Assembly (NCBI RefSeq): GCF_000204055.1
Contig: NW_006768772.1
Coordinates: 1,372,829-1,436,828 of the forward strand
DNA: 64,000 nt
From: Melampsora larici-populina 98AG31
Lineage: Eukaryota; Basidiomycota; Pucciniomycetes; Pucciniales; Melampsoraceae
Direction: 5' to 3'
A model generated the notes under the pieces. The model ran no database searches. It was not told the origin of the DNA and was given only the letters and a program-made list of their open reading frames with translations. Below, piece after piece: positions 34,394 through 46,230 of the stretch. The position numbers and the translations under genes were made by a program. Every line of letters begins with the position of its first letter. Within the stretch, counting starts at the first letter, position 1.

Positions 34394-34712
34394 CACCTGT
34401 ATGTTTCCAAAACTACTAAGTGTATCCAAATGTACGGAACACTGTACCGACCCATGGGGTCCGAAAACATAATCTAGATATATCTAGAGGCATAGATATA
34501 TCTCTGGTAGCCTCAAAATCCGGCCAAGTCCAAAGTCCCCCCCCAAACACCTACCAACACCTCACCACCCTCACCACCACTCTCTGCCAGCTCACCACCC
34601 ACTCACCACCCACTTTTCCCACCACCCCTCACCCCCCTCACCCCTCTCAACCCGATTTTCCCACCACCCCTCACCCCCCTCTTCACCACTTTCTCACCAA
34701 CTACCCGATCTC
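34394..34712 (+). repeat. Left terminal inverted repeat of the KDZ element
   Basis: Starts CACCTGTATGTTTCC. It contains the palindrome-like pair CTAGATATATCTAG and then, from about 34535, an array of TCACCACC-like C-rich repeats. Only a handful of differences separate it from the reverse complement of 46231-46551. It would serve as the transposase substrate and, given the gene start at 34892, probably as promoter. Confidence 0.85.
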
Positions 34713-34891
34713 CCTCACCCCCCTCTTCACCACTTTCTCACCACCACCCAACGTTCAACACCACCACACCCGACTTCTCTTGACATACAACTTTTTTGCC
34801 AAAAACACTGCTTAAGGTATCCAGATTCAACTTCCTTTATTGAATATCCTCGTCAAATCACTCATACCAATCGTCTCATCAGATCTCAATC

Positions 34892-36209
34892 ATGGAGTCA
34901 GAAGCCACCCAATCGAACAACAGTATTCCAGCCCCGCCTCCCATCATACTTCCTGGACCTACGCTAGAATTGATGAACAAGTATGTCAAGGGATTCAGCC
35001 CTCAGCACGGCTATCACATATCTATTGGTCGATCCTCGGTGCAGAAGAAGCAACGATGTAAGTATATCTGCCACCGCAGTGGCAAACCTGAAACAGCTAA
35101 AGACCCTACAAAGGAGTCAAAGTCTTTGAAAATCAACTGCCCATTTACCCTCAAGGCACGATACAATTCGACCGACCAAACTTGGACTCTTGTTCACGTC
35201 AATATCACACACAATCATCAACCCAACGCTGATATCAAACTCCAATCTACAAACACGCCACAAATTCTCACGCTTCCTACATCCCAACCATCCACAGCCT
35301 CGCACAATGACCTCAATGCCAAGCTTGCATTGAGAACTCTTGGCTGCGCTGATATTCAACCCAAGTCACCCACCTGCGAGCTTACTCCTTCAAGCACCTC
35401 TGAACCAACGGTCAACTCATTCATCAAGATTTGTCACTCGAGACTTCTAGGAATGACGGTTGAACATCAAAAGGAGCTTATGCATCAAATCGATAGTTTG
35501 TTCAGGCAAATTCACACCTCTGAACCCAACACCGCAATTGATATTGATACCAATAACAAACAAGTCAATGTGAGTTACACCATAGCCAATCTGATTGACA
35601 TGACACTTACATATATATGCACTGGATAGAATGCAGAAGACACACCTACCAGGCAATTTGTCGGACCACCAAATCATCCATCTCCTCTTGTTGGTAGCAA
35701 GTCAGAATCCGACAAACATATTGTAAGAATCCCAGATCGTGCGTCATATCAAATCACAAGCTCATGTTGTAAATTCTCCTCTTACCTAGCAGTCACCAGG
35801 AAGCCTCTCGCATGTCCCAGTCGAGCACACAATACCACACAGCACACATGTAAGTCTTCATTTAGTATGTATTGTCCCGTATCCCCTGAGTATAACACAT
35901 CCATTTGTTTAGACCTCGATCGATCATAATAAATCACCGGAAGAAGTATCTGCCACAATGATCACAACAATGAAGCGGACTGAGGTTTCTCATCCGGATC
36001 ACGCTTCAGTCTCCAATCCCCCTGATTGGTCTGGCACTGCTTCGTTATCATCAAAAAACCTTCGATCTACAAAAGGCAAAGGTAAAATGTCCAGCCAAAC
36101 CAACAATCAGCCGCTCACTCGAAAGCGAGGGCGTGCAGAACTAGAAGGGCAAGTTGAAAGTGACACTGTAATACTCACTACTCGCAGGTCGTTACGATCA
36201 AAAAGATAG
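34892..36209 (+). CDS. FAR1-type zinc-finger protein of the KDZ element (374 aa)
   Basis: Four exons: 34892-35569, 35630-35722, 35793-35849 and 35913-36209. Introns of 60, 70 and 63 bp all sit in phase 0 with GTGAGT, GTAAGA and GTAAGT donors. Residues ~56-109 hold C-x3-C (CKYIC), a Cys in INCPFTL and H-x-H (THNHQ), the FAR1/WRKY-GCM1-like zinc-finger pattern used for DNA binding in Mutator-derived proteins. A Thr/Ser/Pro linker, a helical segment (MTVEHQKELMHQIDSLFRQI) and a basic C-terminus (LTRKRGRAELE, RRSLRSKR; likely nuclear signal) follow. Unlike its counterpart at 49951-51883 it has no OTU domain. It is convergent with the KDZ transposase (142 bp between stops). I infer that it recognises the element ends. 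Confidence 0.8.
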
Positions 36210-36302
36210 TGAAGAAAGTATATCTTTATTCCAAATTCAATACAGTCTCTTTCTAAACCTCACAGACCATATTTCAATACTTTACAACAAGACTACTAAA
36301 TT

Positions 36303-36361
36303 TTTTGTATCAGCGTTTAGTGTTCTCAACTAAAGTTTTTGTATCAGCGTTTAGTGTTCTA
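36303..36361. repeat. ~35-bp tandem duplication over the KDZ stop codon
   Basis: The string TTTTTGTATCAGCGTTTAGT continues into GTTCT and occurs twice, spaced 35 bp, so the last codons and stop of the transposase (plus-strand TTAGTGTTCTATCAT) have a near-copy just downstream. Likely replication slippage. Confidence 0.7.
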
Positions 36362-39300
36362 TCATCAAGTCTTCATTTGTTTTCTTTGCAATCAAAGCGG
36401 GTATATCCACAACTTCATCCCAGTGAGCCATAGTCCTTGCCCTCATCGATCTCCATTGATTTAAGAGAATTTGATCTGAAACATGTGCACCATCAAAGTA
36501 TTGTGCTGTGGAGTTCATAACATCCTCCAGACCATAATCCAAAGTCATCCATAAGCGACTGGTCTCTTGGACAAGGTTCCAGTATAACAGCTCAATCATC
36601 TCCGCTTTGCTTACATCTGTACAAAAAAATGAAGTAAGAAGACTGCAATATCGACTACAATCACAAAGACCAATACAAAACAACTTACCCTGCGCTTGTA
36701 ATCGATCTACCTGAATGTTGTCCACCTTTTGTTGATAATACAGTGCCCATTGGAGAAGTTGACGAGCCTCTCTTGCAATTCGTCTTACCTCTTCACCAGC
36801 AGCTCGTTTGACCAGATAATGTTGAATACCTTCCCTTGTATATTCATTTGAAGCCCAGGCTTCTTCAGGATGAGTCAAACCACCCAGATCCCAAAACAAA
36901 TCAGTGACCGGCATCGCTTCTATTTCTTCAAAGGTGGGATCAGGGATTCCCACCCTTCGCCTTCTTGAGTACTGTTCATTATAGTTAGACACATGTCGAT
37001 GATAGGTATTCAATTTCGTCTGTAATGACTTCTTTTTTTTTTCTCGCGTCTGATTGATCGAAGACTGATGCTTTGTCCCTAGACACAAGAATGAGATCAG
37101 CCAATATGCCTATTTCTTTCCTGACAAAGTACCTTACCTGTATGCAGACGAGCACGTCTCTGATTTTCAACAACACCAACCTTGGCCTCGTACAGTCTGG
37201 TCTTTGCCATTTGGATTGTAAGTAGTGACTTTCGTTCACCGTCTAATATGCCACATCAAGTATCAGAGGCTTATCAGAAACAAAATTATCAGCAGAATAA
37301 ATCACAGAACCTCACCTGAAGATCGATGGAAGTGCTTTGAGCCAAGCTCGTTAGCCAAATCTAGGGCTTTCTGCTCCAAAAGTACAAGTGTTTGAGGTAA
37401 TCTGAGGAGCGCATTATGTTCCTCATCCGTTCGTGCCATTCGACTTTTGGCTTCGATGACTTGGAGCTTATTACTGTTGGACCAGTAATCAGATTACAAC
37501 ATTAGATCTCTGAAAAACAAAGTGACGTGACTTACCGAGCCTCAACCAGCCCTTCTTCAAGTTTGATAAGCACCGAAAGTTGTGCGCGCTTGTCTTTGGC
37601 ACTCTCAGATATGATTTTTCTTTGCAATTCCCTCTGTCTGTTCCACTGTGTCTCTAGATACACTATAGTATGAGTTGGGTGTTGCGCCTGTATTTTATGT
37701 AACGCTGATTCAGCTTCAACCAGTCGTTTTTCCACTTCTTTGAACCGTCTTTTAACAGATCGAACTGAGAATGGCAAAAACCAAAGTCAGCTCAAATCAA
37801 AAATGAATTGTGTAACACTACTCAACCCCACTTACCTGCATTATTCTTTAGCATTTCATTGCCATGAATGGAGCGTAGACTGATGCTTACCAATCGATGT
37901 TGGCTGGTTGCATACCTGTTTGGTGTGATTAGCGGAGACAACTCTGACCATTTACGTTCCAAGCCTTCACCGTCAGAAAGTCCCCACCCAACATTAAGCC
38001 TAGGGTTATAGTCTAATTGACAGCCCCACTCGTGAACATAAGCATGGAAGACACTGGTTCCGAATTTGAGTCGCCCATGCTCGCGTTCATTTGCAAATTG
38101 TTTGCGCTGTTTGGTTGTTTGAGAGTGAGAGGTCAGGGCATCAGGGTAGAAGTTGAGAACATCTTTTTGACAGACTTTTAATATTCCTTTCTGAACACTA
38201 CATCCAATGTCATATAAGAATCCGACCTTATTCCTGTCCTCGCGGCCTGTTGCACAACCAACAACTTTCAAAATCCAATCGATCATGGACAATCCAAAAA
38301 TAGATCTATTTTTGAAGGTTCCCTTTCTGTTAGGGTATCGATTACAAATGGAAAGTATAAAAAAACTTTACTTTTCTCCGCTCTGTATGATGTTGATATA
38401 TCGAAGGGTGTGATCATGGCGACACCCCATCCCAAAAAGCCCGTTATCATCGCAGCCACCCCAGTGGGATTTGCCTCTAACATCGTTTGCGGCGGTATGC
38501 TGCTCACTACAAGGGTGCTATCCAAAATTGTGGGTACAATATTAGTAATATTGGTTATACTAAACTTCACAATTGAAAGGAGAAGAATTTGATTGACTTA
38601 CGACCTCCTCATCTTCGATTGTAGTTCCAGGTCTTCGGCGATTATTCTCAGGGAGCTTAAGTAGTTCGGTGCTATGCATGAAGAGCTCGGGGGTCTCAGG
38701 CACATATCCTGGTATTGGGACACTCGCAGCTGCATGCCTGCGATGCTGAAAGTTCCCATCCATACATACTATGTAATGTGGTTCTTCAGGTTCCGTGGCT
38801 CCCGCCGGTGGGCCAAAACACCTTGGACAGTTCGCTGCCAGGTAATCAATTGGTTGAAACTTGAGCACTTCAAATTCCTTCCTCCTGCTACTAGTAATGA
38901 TGGAACGATAAGCATCCAGAGCCGAGACAAAAGGCTCTCGCCAATCTCGAGGCTAGAATCCAGAAGGTGCATATAATCAGACAACTACTATTGGCTCACT
39001 CTTTCAATCATGAAAAATATGTACTTGTCCACTCTTTGTGAGTATCATAGGGTTGAACGAATTGAGCAACTTGTCGATAGCTCGCATAAAACCCTGGGTA
39101 CGTGTGGCACAGTACTTCCAAATGACATGAAAGTACTTGAGCAGACGGATCGAAAACGCTGTGTTGGGATGGAAGGGTGTGGCTCCTATATATCCCATCT
39201 CAACAAGACGGACAGGGTCAGTGACACAGTCACAGAACGTCACTTCTTTTTGTTCTCGTGCTGCCCACAAGAAAAATATCAGCACTGATTTCCACAAATA

Positions 39301-39886
39301 CAAGAAACACTCATTCACACTGACTTAAGAGATCCACTAGATCAACCCAAACAGTCCGTTTGCTTTTCACTGGGCAGGAGCAGGGCGATTTGAAATCTTG
39401 ATGACAATTTATCCAATTACCCCAATCAGAAGTTTTTTTACGGCATCGAAGAAACGGTGCAACCATCAGAGAGCATTGTCGGTGCCATTGGACTTCTTGA
39501 TTGAGTCTTCTCCGGTCGTACTCCCGACGACGAAGGCCTGAAAGTATGTATTCATCTTCCGAATCGTATTCGGAGTCTTCGTCCTCCCAATCGTCATTGT
39601 CTATGTAATCTTGAAGGTTTGTGTGCGCTGTTGGGTCAACTTCTTCATCTCCATAATCGTATTCAATGTCTCCAAAAGTTTGCGAGTTTGCCCAATCTGG
39701 CTGCTGTGGTGTCACATTCACATTTGAGGCCAATGGTTCTTTGCGTATGTTGAACTGAGATTGCGACTGCCTTGTCTGACGCTGATCTTTTTTTTTCTGA
39801 GCTAAGAAAGCAGCTTGGAGAGGAGTAACAGGTTTTGGGTGTCGTCCTATATTCTTGAGAGGGCGATTGTTGGCATTTGAAGGCAT
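36351..39886 (-). CDS. KDZ-family transposase with CxC1-like N-terminus (977 aa, intact)
   Basis: Ten exons, right to left: 39886-39325, 39260-39025, 38952-38602, 38517-38372, 38326-37836, 37764-37536, 37473-37316, 37242-37138, 37078-36689 and 36616-36351. Introns are 45-84 bp, and the 2934 coding bases are divisible by three. The N-terminus is acidic and then has a Cys cluster (NCHQDFKSPCSC, VTFCDC) like the CxC1 region of KDZ transposases. Core: NCPRCFGPPAG, VCMDGNFQHRRHAAASVPIPGY (first Asp ~331), CRHDHTLRYINIIQSGEK, VGFLYDIGC (second Asp ~471), FHAYVHEWGCQLDYNPR and DGEGLERKWS (Glu ~552). The C-terminal third is charged and coiled-coil-like (VEKRLVEAESALHKIQ). I infer cut-and-paste transposition of the surrounding element. 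The last bases overlap a 35-bp tandem duplication. Confidence 0.93.
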
Positions 39887-42310
39887 CTTACAGAATGAAA
39901 GGTTAACAGCTAAGGATGAACGAGATATTTTTCTTGTTTCGGAATTGCTTGAGACTAACTAGGCTATTGACTATATGTACTAATGACTTCTGTTCATTGG
40001 TTAATCTACGTTAGTTAAGAATACCAAAACAGAATCCCCAAAACGGAACAATGTTCGGACCTATAAAAAGGTGAAGTAAAAGCTTTGTCGATTTGGTCAT
40101 TATTTATTTCAACCACCATTCAAGTTTGAAAAGGGTGGTTGCACAGTCTCACTCTAACTGTCAAGTTGAATTTGTCATTAAATGTCTGTGTCCATAACTG
40201 TTCAAACTGATATTGATATTGAATTGTCCACTTGAACCGTAGACCACTGGGAGAGGTACAGGCTTATCGCAGTGGCTCAAGATGATATGTAATATGATGT
40301 GACACTCTTTTGAGGCTTCTTGTCTTGAAGAGGCATAGGATATAAGTGCAGATGTGAAATTATTTTTGGTAAACAAACCCAAGTTATATGAAGCGTTTTT
40401 CCTTCTCTGTGGACAAACCAAACTTCTGTGTGCTTTTATTGACAAATATCACTGCGTGCAGGTCAATTGTGTTGTGTTGTAGTACATTATTAAACCTCTT
40501 CATTATTAAAGTTGGATAAAAGATAAGATTATGTTCATAACCAAAGATCATAGCTCTATCAACCAACAAGTTGTGTGCAATGATATCCATTTTCATTGCG
40601 GGTTCATTGTGATTCCAGTAGCACACAAGGAGTGGGGGTCATTTACACGGTGCTCAAATAAAAGTTTTGTCTGAGTTAAAAAGAAAGTAGAACAGGTTGC
40701 ACAATGAGACAGTGTATTTCTATCTCCCAAATACTTTAATCATTATCCTAACCAAGTCATCACAGTGGCATTATGATATGCGTCGCAATTGTGACCTTGT
40801 GTTTCAATATTTGAGAGACAGTGCTCAAATACAAGCGTTTCATTTTTCAAGGTATTGAAAAGATCAAACTGATGCTGTGATGGGGTAGCATAGGGCTATC
40901 AGCTTGCAAGCTTTTTAACAATGCTGATTTGCTTATTGTAATACTCTTGGGAATGGCGTCAACAAAACAGAAAACACCACTCAATTATTTCACAACCAAG
41001 AAAGTTGGAATATAGTTACTTTGAGCTAAGCCATAATAGTATGACCCCAGTTCAATTTTTGGCTTCTGTTGAAAAATGAAAAAGTTTTATTTGATGTGGG
41101 TGTCTACAAGAAAGATGTGATTTTGTGGACAAAATCACAATTTTGGCTTCTGTTGAAAAATGAAAAAGTTTTATTTGATGTAGGTGTCTACAAGAAAGAT
41201 GTGATTTTGTGGACAAAATCACAATGAACCTGAAATGAGTCTATGGAACATACATCATAACTTGCTCATTCATAGAGCTATGCTATATCATGAGGGGATA
41301 GGTTCAACTTTCATGCTAACTGAAAAGATGTGTAAAGTTTTTTGGACAACTTTGTTTGAATATGTGACCTGCACACGTACATTATGCTGCTTATTTTGCA
41401 ACTGAAAGTTTGATAGTTTTATCTGTTATATAATATTATTGGCAAACTGATAGAATTATGCTAGACCATAATTGAAACAGGTTCACTCATATTTTAACTC
41501 AAATAATGACCAACTTCCTTTTGAGCACTGTGTCTACCTGCATTCTGAGATTGAGAAATTCGACTTTACCTCCTGTGCAAGCATAACAATATGCTGATTT
41601 TTGAAGCACCCAACCACACAACTGAATTCCATCAAGACTTTATGATACATATCCCTGTTTATTTCAGCTTAATCTACTCTCCAATTGGCATTCAAATCGC
41701 ACAGTCAACAACTTCCTCCCCTCTCAAGAAATGCGCTCCAACAGTGTGTTCATTTGAGTTCATTTCACACTTTCTGATGAAATACAATTCTCAATGTGAA
41801 AAATGGACAATGTTTGACTTTAATTCATTTTGTTTACTTCCTTCTTGTAAGACAAAAAAACTAATTCAATAAACAGAAAAGCAAGATATACATATAAATA
41901 TTACTTAGATCAGTAGAGAAAAACAGAAAGAAAAAATGGTCAAGTTACAAAGTTATGAAATGAATTCGTGTCAAAAAACAAGTCATAGACAAATCCCAGG
42001 TTTCTGATGAACTACAAAGAAAGAGTAGGATGCAGAAGCGGAAAGATGAAGAGGATCGTGTGTTTGTCGGTATATATAAGGTAGAACATAAAGAAAAATT
42101 AAGCATCTGTTTAAACACCAATTCTTGTTTATATACTAAGCATATTTAAAAGAGAAGAATAAAGGAAAAAAGTCATGAATCAAAAAAGACCCAAATCCAA
42201 GAGACATATGAATTCAATGAACCCAACCAGCGTGTTTTTCCTCCTTTTACCCTTTCCCCCTAAAACCTTAAAAAAACAAACAAACCATTGAATCCCAACT
42301 TTCGAATTCT
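39887..42310. other. No gene supported; tandem duplication inside
   Basis: About 2.4 kb lying inside the KDZ element, upstream of its transposase. Short minus-strand frames at 40161-40626 lack motifs. The transposase promoter should be just above 39886. A recent 84-bp tandem duplication is annotated separately. The sequence is unlike the flanking C-rich element ends. Confidence 0.4.
41057..41224. repeat. 84/83-bp tandem duplication
   Basis: The unit beginning TTTTGGCTTCTGTTGAAAAA occurs twice back to back, with one base length difference and one G/A change (GTGGGTG versus GTAGGTG). Each unit contains the perfect inverted repeat GATTTTGTGGACAAAATC. Confidence 0.88.
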
Positions 42311-43319
42311 TCATGAATGATTTCGATTAGCCAAAGTAGGCACAAGGATTTCGAATAATTGAGCTTCACGTTTTCTAAAAGCTTCAATTTGACTGATTTT
42401 CAATCCAAGAGTATTGATGACATTAGAAGCAATTCTAACATCTGATTCAGGTTCAATTGGATAAGTACTTAACTCCAATTCAAGTTTTAATTGCTCAATT
42501 TTAGTTAATTCATTTTGATTAGGAGAATCATGAGAAGCCTTAATGATTGTGATTCTTGTATCTTCATTCATTAAATGTTGGGTCGGACTACCCATTCTGA
42601 TAAGTTCAAACATTAATCGTTTTGATTGATTTGGACAATATTTAATTTGAAACTTGTGAAATGTTGAGAAGAATCAAGTTTAACTACTTCAACTGTTTCT
42701 TCTTCTGTATCAATTCGATTGATTGAAACATCCGATTCCAATAAAGCTAAACAAAGTGCAGCGAAATATGATTTAGATGATTCTCCATCTGTACTATCTT
42801 CAGATTCGAGTTTCTTATGATTCGTCGGGGTTGAATAAAGTATATCGGTCAATGAAGCATATGTTGTTTCTCGAATGATAGCTAGCGTGAATCGTTGTTC
42901 TGGTGAAAGTTCTTCATTAACTTGTGAAAGATGATGTATGCCTTCTTCAACTATGTAATCTTTAACTACACAACACCCAAGCAAGCACTGGTCAGCAAGG
43001 ATCAAAACGAAAGGAAATAAAAAAGAAAGTAGATAGAAACAGAACGATATAACTCACAGTTTGAAAGTTTTTCTTAATCTGAGATTGCTTTAGATTTCAT
43101 TTGAAGGCTAGTTTGTAATTGGTCATCACCGACTTGAATCTGGAGTCAGACTTCTTCCCAGCAAGCTTGTGAACAATCAAAGCATACGATAAATTGATCC
43201 TGGGCGTGGTTCCAGTGCGGAGCTTCTAGTTCGTTCCAGTGCGGAGCTTCTAGTTCGTTCCAGTGCCGAGCTTCTAGTTCATGTTCTTCAGCCTTGGGTG
43301 TTGACTTGATTTTTTGCAT
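42311..43319 (-). pseudogene. Interrupted gene of unknown function with an 8-residue repeat
   Basis: From an ATG at 43319 the protein starts MQKIKSTPKAEEH, then three copies of ELEA[R/P]HWN, then QDQFIVCFDCSQACW before a stop at about 43153. A later part (from an acceptor near 42969) reads VKDYIVEEGIHHLSQVNEELSP..., ...EETVEVVKLDSSQHF, and continues after a one-base shift at about 42655 as HKFQIKYCPNQSKRLMFEL... to ANRNHS at 42311. It looks like a real host-type protein rather than a transposon protein, and it is damaged or mis-modelled in at least two places. I do not recognise it. If it is a captured host fragment inside the KDZ element, that is notable. Confidence 0.4.
43210..43281. repeat. 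Three tandem 24-bp units, in frame
   Basis: TTCCAGTGCGGAGCTTCTAG + TTCG repeats at 43210-43233, 43234-43257 and 43258-43281, with one substitution in the last unit. On the minus strand each encodes ELEA[P/R]HWN, so the expansion kept the reading frame. Confidence 0.88.
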
Positions 43320-44346
43320 GGTGCTCGTTGGAAGTTGGTGGAGTCGATGGAAATGATAAAAGACTAGATCACGATAAGGAGAATATCAAAAGTCGATATG
43401 GATTGAACTGCCTGAACCTGTCAGTGCAGACAAGAGCCAAATGGTCTGGTATCAAGGGCCACCTGAACCTGTCAGTGCGTCCAAACGTACAGCCAGTAAA
43501 GATTACAAGGACAAAGATAGAAGGTTGATTGATTAATTTGGCGGGTGGGAGGGGAGAGCAGTTGAAGGTGAGGAAAAGTGATATGAGCTGGAGTTGAAGT
43601 GGAGAAAAACGAATGAGATGAGTGGGTGTTGATGGGAAGAGAGGTGGTATGAGCACTTGAGGTTTGGGAAAAGGGCAAAATTTGGACAAGTACTGTCCCG
43701 TACCGTTCTATTAATTCGGAATAATCAGCAAAAAGGAGTTTGTACATATGAAACCCCTGGGACAGTTAGGGAGCAGTAGTGTAATTAGATGTAATTATGT
43801 AGTACTCATGTATGTAGAAGTGAAACATCAAATGGAACGAACCTGAAAGAGCTGAATATTTGAAAACTAATTGAATAGCGGCTAATTGAATATAAACTAA
43901 TTGAATGAAATAAACACACCTGAAAAATCTGAATAAATCAATAGATTTGAATTACTCAATTAGGTATGGAGCCGAAGAGCAAACATACTTGTTGTGTAAT
44001 ATAGACTTTAGGCAAGTCTGGGAAACAATGAGCAACATATATATCACATTTTGAATTCTAAAATAGTCTTTCACACCCACCGAACAACAGAAATAAGAAC
44101 AATCAAAAGCCTTGTATTCAGTCAAGAAAGGATGAGATATCAGACGAAAATTTAAAAATCCCTTGAAAGAACATCTGTCAAGTAAAGATAGAACACGACA
44201 TGAAGATCGGAATAAGAGGGTATTTTGTTGTATTTGTGAAGGTAACATATAGTTGTGTGTGTAGATCATGTATAGATTGTTTGTATAACAAGACTAATAT
44301 CTAAATATCATATACTATGGCTAGTGAAAGCCCAAATGAGTCATTC
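43320..44346. other. No gene recognised
   Basis: Short frames only. The phrase CTGAACCTGTCAGTGC occurs twice (about 43412 and 43463). The phrase TACTGTCCCGTACCG at about 43687 resembles ACTGTACCGACC of the terminal repeats, but too weakly to call an end. Confidence 0.35.
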
Positions 44347-46100
44347 CTAAGAATTGCTTGTATTATTGCTCGTATGTTCGGCGGAGGCTGAAGGGGCATG
44401 TGCTGTGTGGGGTGGTTTGACAATCAAATATCTTCCAGCTTTTATATCATCAATCCATACTTGCACTTGTGCATCGGGGAGTTGTCCAGCACGCGAGCCC
44501 CTTGCAAGCATCTCATTGGTTACTTGCGAATCAGGTAGGCGCTCAACAGCAAGGAAAATTTCCCCCCGATACTTTCTTTCTAGAATTATCATGTGCGGGT
44601 TTGGTCCTTGTGGGTGAGTGTCTGATTTTGATTGGCGACCTCCTGGTAGATGAGCCTCTGAGGGGTGATCATTAGATGGAAGATGTCCGATAGATCAGAG
44701 ATGTCCGATAGATCAGAAGAGTCGGATGAAGATGAGGCTCATGAAAATTGGCGGGGGTCAACTTACGTACAAGACCGTTGAGGCAGGTGGTAAGCTCTTT
44801 GCGCAGGCAATCTTGATGTGTTGCAGTTGCAGAGTCGGTTTTTTTGTTCTTTTTTTTCGTATTGGGAGGTGCTTGAGTGGACTCCAAAGCAAATCGTTCG
44901 AGGAGGTGGAACTCACTGCGGGCATGTACAGCCCAGCGTTCACACGATGTGAACTCATCTTGATACAAGGCACGGGTCATTGTAGTATTTGGATGCCACG
45001 CAGACACAAGTAGGTGAAACTGAAACCGGAATTTGTTGTGTATGAGATGAAGCTGGCCAGAGTGTTTGTAAATTGAGCTGACTTGAATATGTAGTGTACT
45101 GATGATAACAGAGACAAGAAACACTCACTTGCTCAACCACTTTCTTGATCTCCTCAATGCCGACTTTTTCTACTCGATTGGGTGTTCCGCTGTGCCTACA
45201 CAGTTGACCATTTTTGAAGTCACGCTTGACGTTTTGCATGTTAACTAGATTTTTGAATAAGGGCAAATATTGAGCTTTGTCCTCGTCAGTTAATTCATCG
45301 GCATCGGCTTCAATTGGACTGGTTGATGTGGGTTCCGGGGCGAGAAGAGGGTCGGCTTCTTGCATGAGTGCTTGTATGAGGCGTTCGAACAACCTGGGGG
45401 AAAAAACATCCTTTTCGTCGTCGCTATATGATGACCAGGCATTGCCTACGATGGCATTACGTTGCTTGAACCCCGCCGATTGGCCTTTGGGCGGCACTGA
45501 ATAATGGATTCATTTTGAATATAAACCAAAATTGATTGAGAAGCAATGATTCATTTGATTGATGTACTTACTGGGTGTTGTGGTACTGACTATACTATAT
45601 GTCTGATAGTTAGTATATCTGTTTGGTTCGCGGGCAAGGGGACCCTCGTGACTGTGATAATAAAATACAATCAAAATAGGAAGGACTCTGACTAACGTGA
45701 AAACTTACAGAGATGCATCCAGGGTAGATCGGCTGATTCCTTCGGCTATACAGAGCATTGTTTTGTCAAGGTTGTATTGAGCTTGCAGTGCTTGAGCTTC
45801 AAAAAGTGTTGTTGGAGGGGTGCGAGTCTTGATGTGAGGTTGTCGGGCAAGGATCCTTTCAGCACGTACTTGACCCCATTCAAGGCCAACTTCGTGATAG
45901 TTGTGGATGGTTGGAAGGGCGATCCGGGTCTTCCGCTTGCGCTTCTTTCTTCCACTTGTTTCGGTCTCGTCTGCAGAGCCTTCGTCTGAGACATTGTCGT
46001 CTTCAACCAATCGAGGTTCAGGAGGGGGTGATTGAGATCCACGAGGGCTTGTGTTTGTACCAACGCGACCACCGCCACGGGCTCGAGTTTGGTATGGCAT
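44347..46100 (-). CDS. 467-aa protein encoded next to the right KDZ terminal repeat
   Basis: Five exons, right to left: 46100-45709, 45651-45572, 45496-45129, 45019-44767 and 44657-44347. Introns are 57, 75, 109 and 109 bp. All junctions keep phase, 1404 coding bases. N-terminus basic and Ser/Pro-rich (MPYQTRARGGGR, nuclear signal GRKKRKRKTR), then GLEWGQVRAERILARQ. A central segment (QRNAIVGNAWSSYSDDEKDVFSPRLFERL) has an HMG-box-like spacing of aromatic and basic residues, which is only a suggestion. The C-terminal part has DEFTSCERWAVHARSEFHLLERFA and RKYRGEIFLAVERL. It starts 130 bp inside the right terminal repeat, mirroring the FAR1 gene. HMG-like genes have been reported beside KDZ transposases in other basidiomycetes. 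The role here is unknown. Confidence 0.75.
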
Positions 46101-46230
46101 ATTGGTTAATTGAGAGGCCGAGTGGGTTGAGGATTGGTGAGGCCTGTGGGAGTGAGCAATGAGATGAGGGGGTATTCAAAAGAGATGTGGGCAAAGTCGG
46201 GTACCAAGGAGAGAGTGGTGAAGTGGTGAA

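Noticed and set aside
34420..34815. Long Pro/His/Thr-rich open frame inside the left KDZ terminal repeat, with a counterpart at 46106-46525
   Set aside because: It is the translation of the C-rich repeat array and of the non-coding terminal repeat. The two copies diverge in frame where the repeats stop matching, so it is not a protein.
40062..40070. TATAAAAAG as TATA box of the KDZ transposase
   Set aside because: It is on the plus strand, while the transposase upstream of which it lies is on the minus strand, so the orientation is wrong.
44354..46162. Plus-strand open frames in the 44-46 kb region
   Set aside because: They are antisense to the five exons of the 467-aa gene, which have canonical splice sites and preserved phase.
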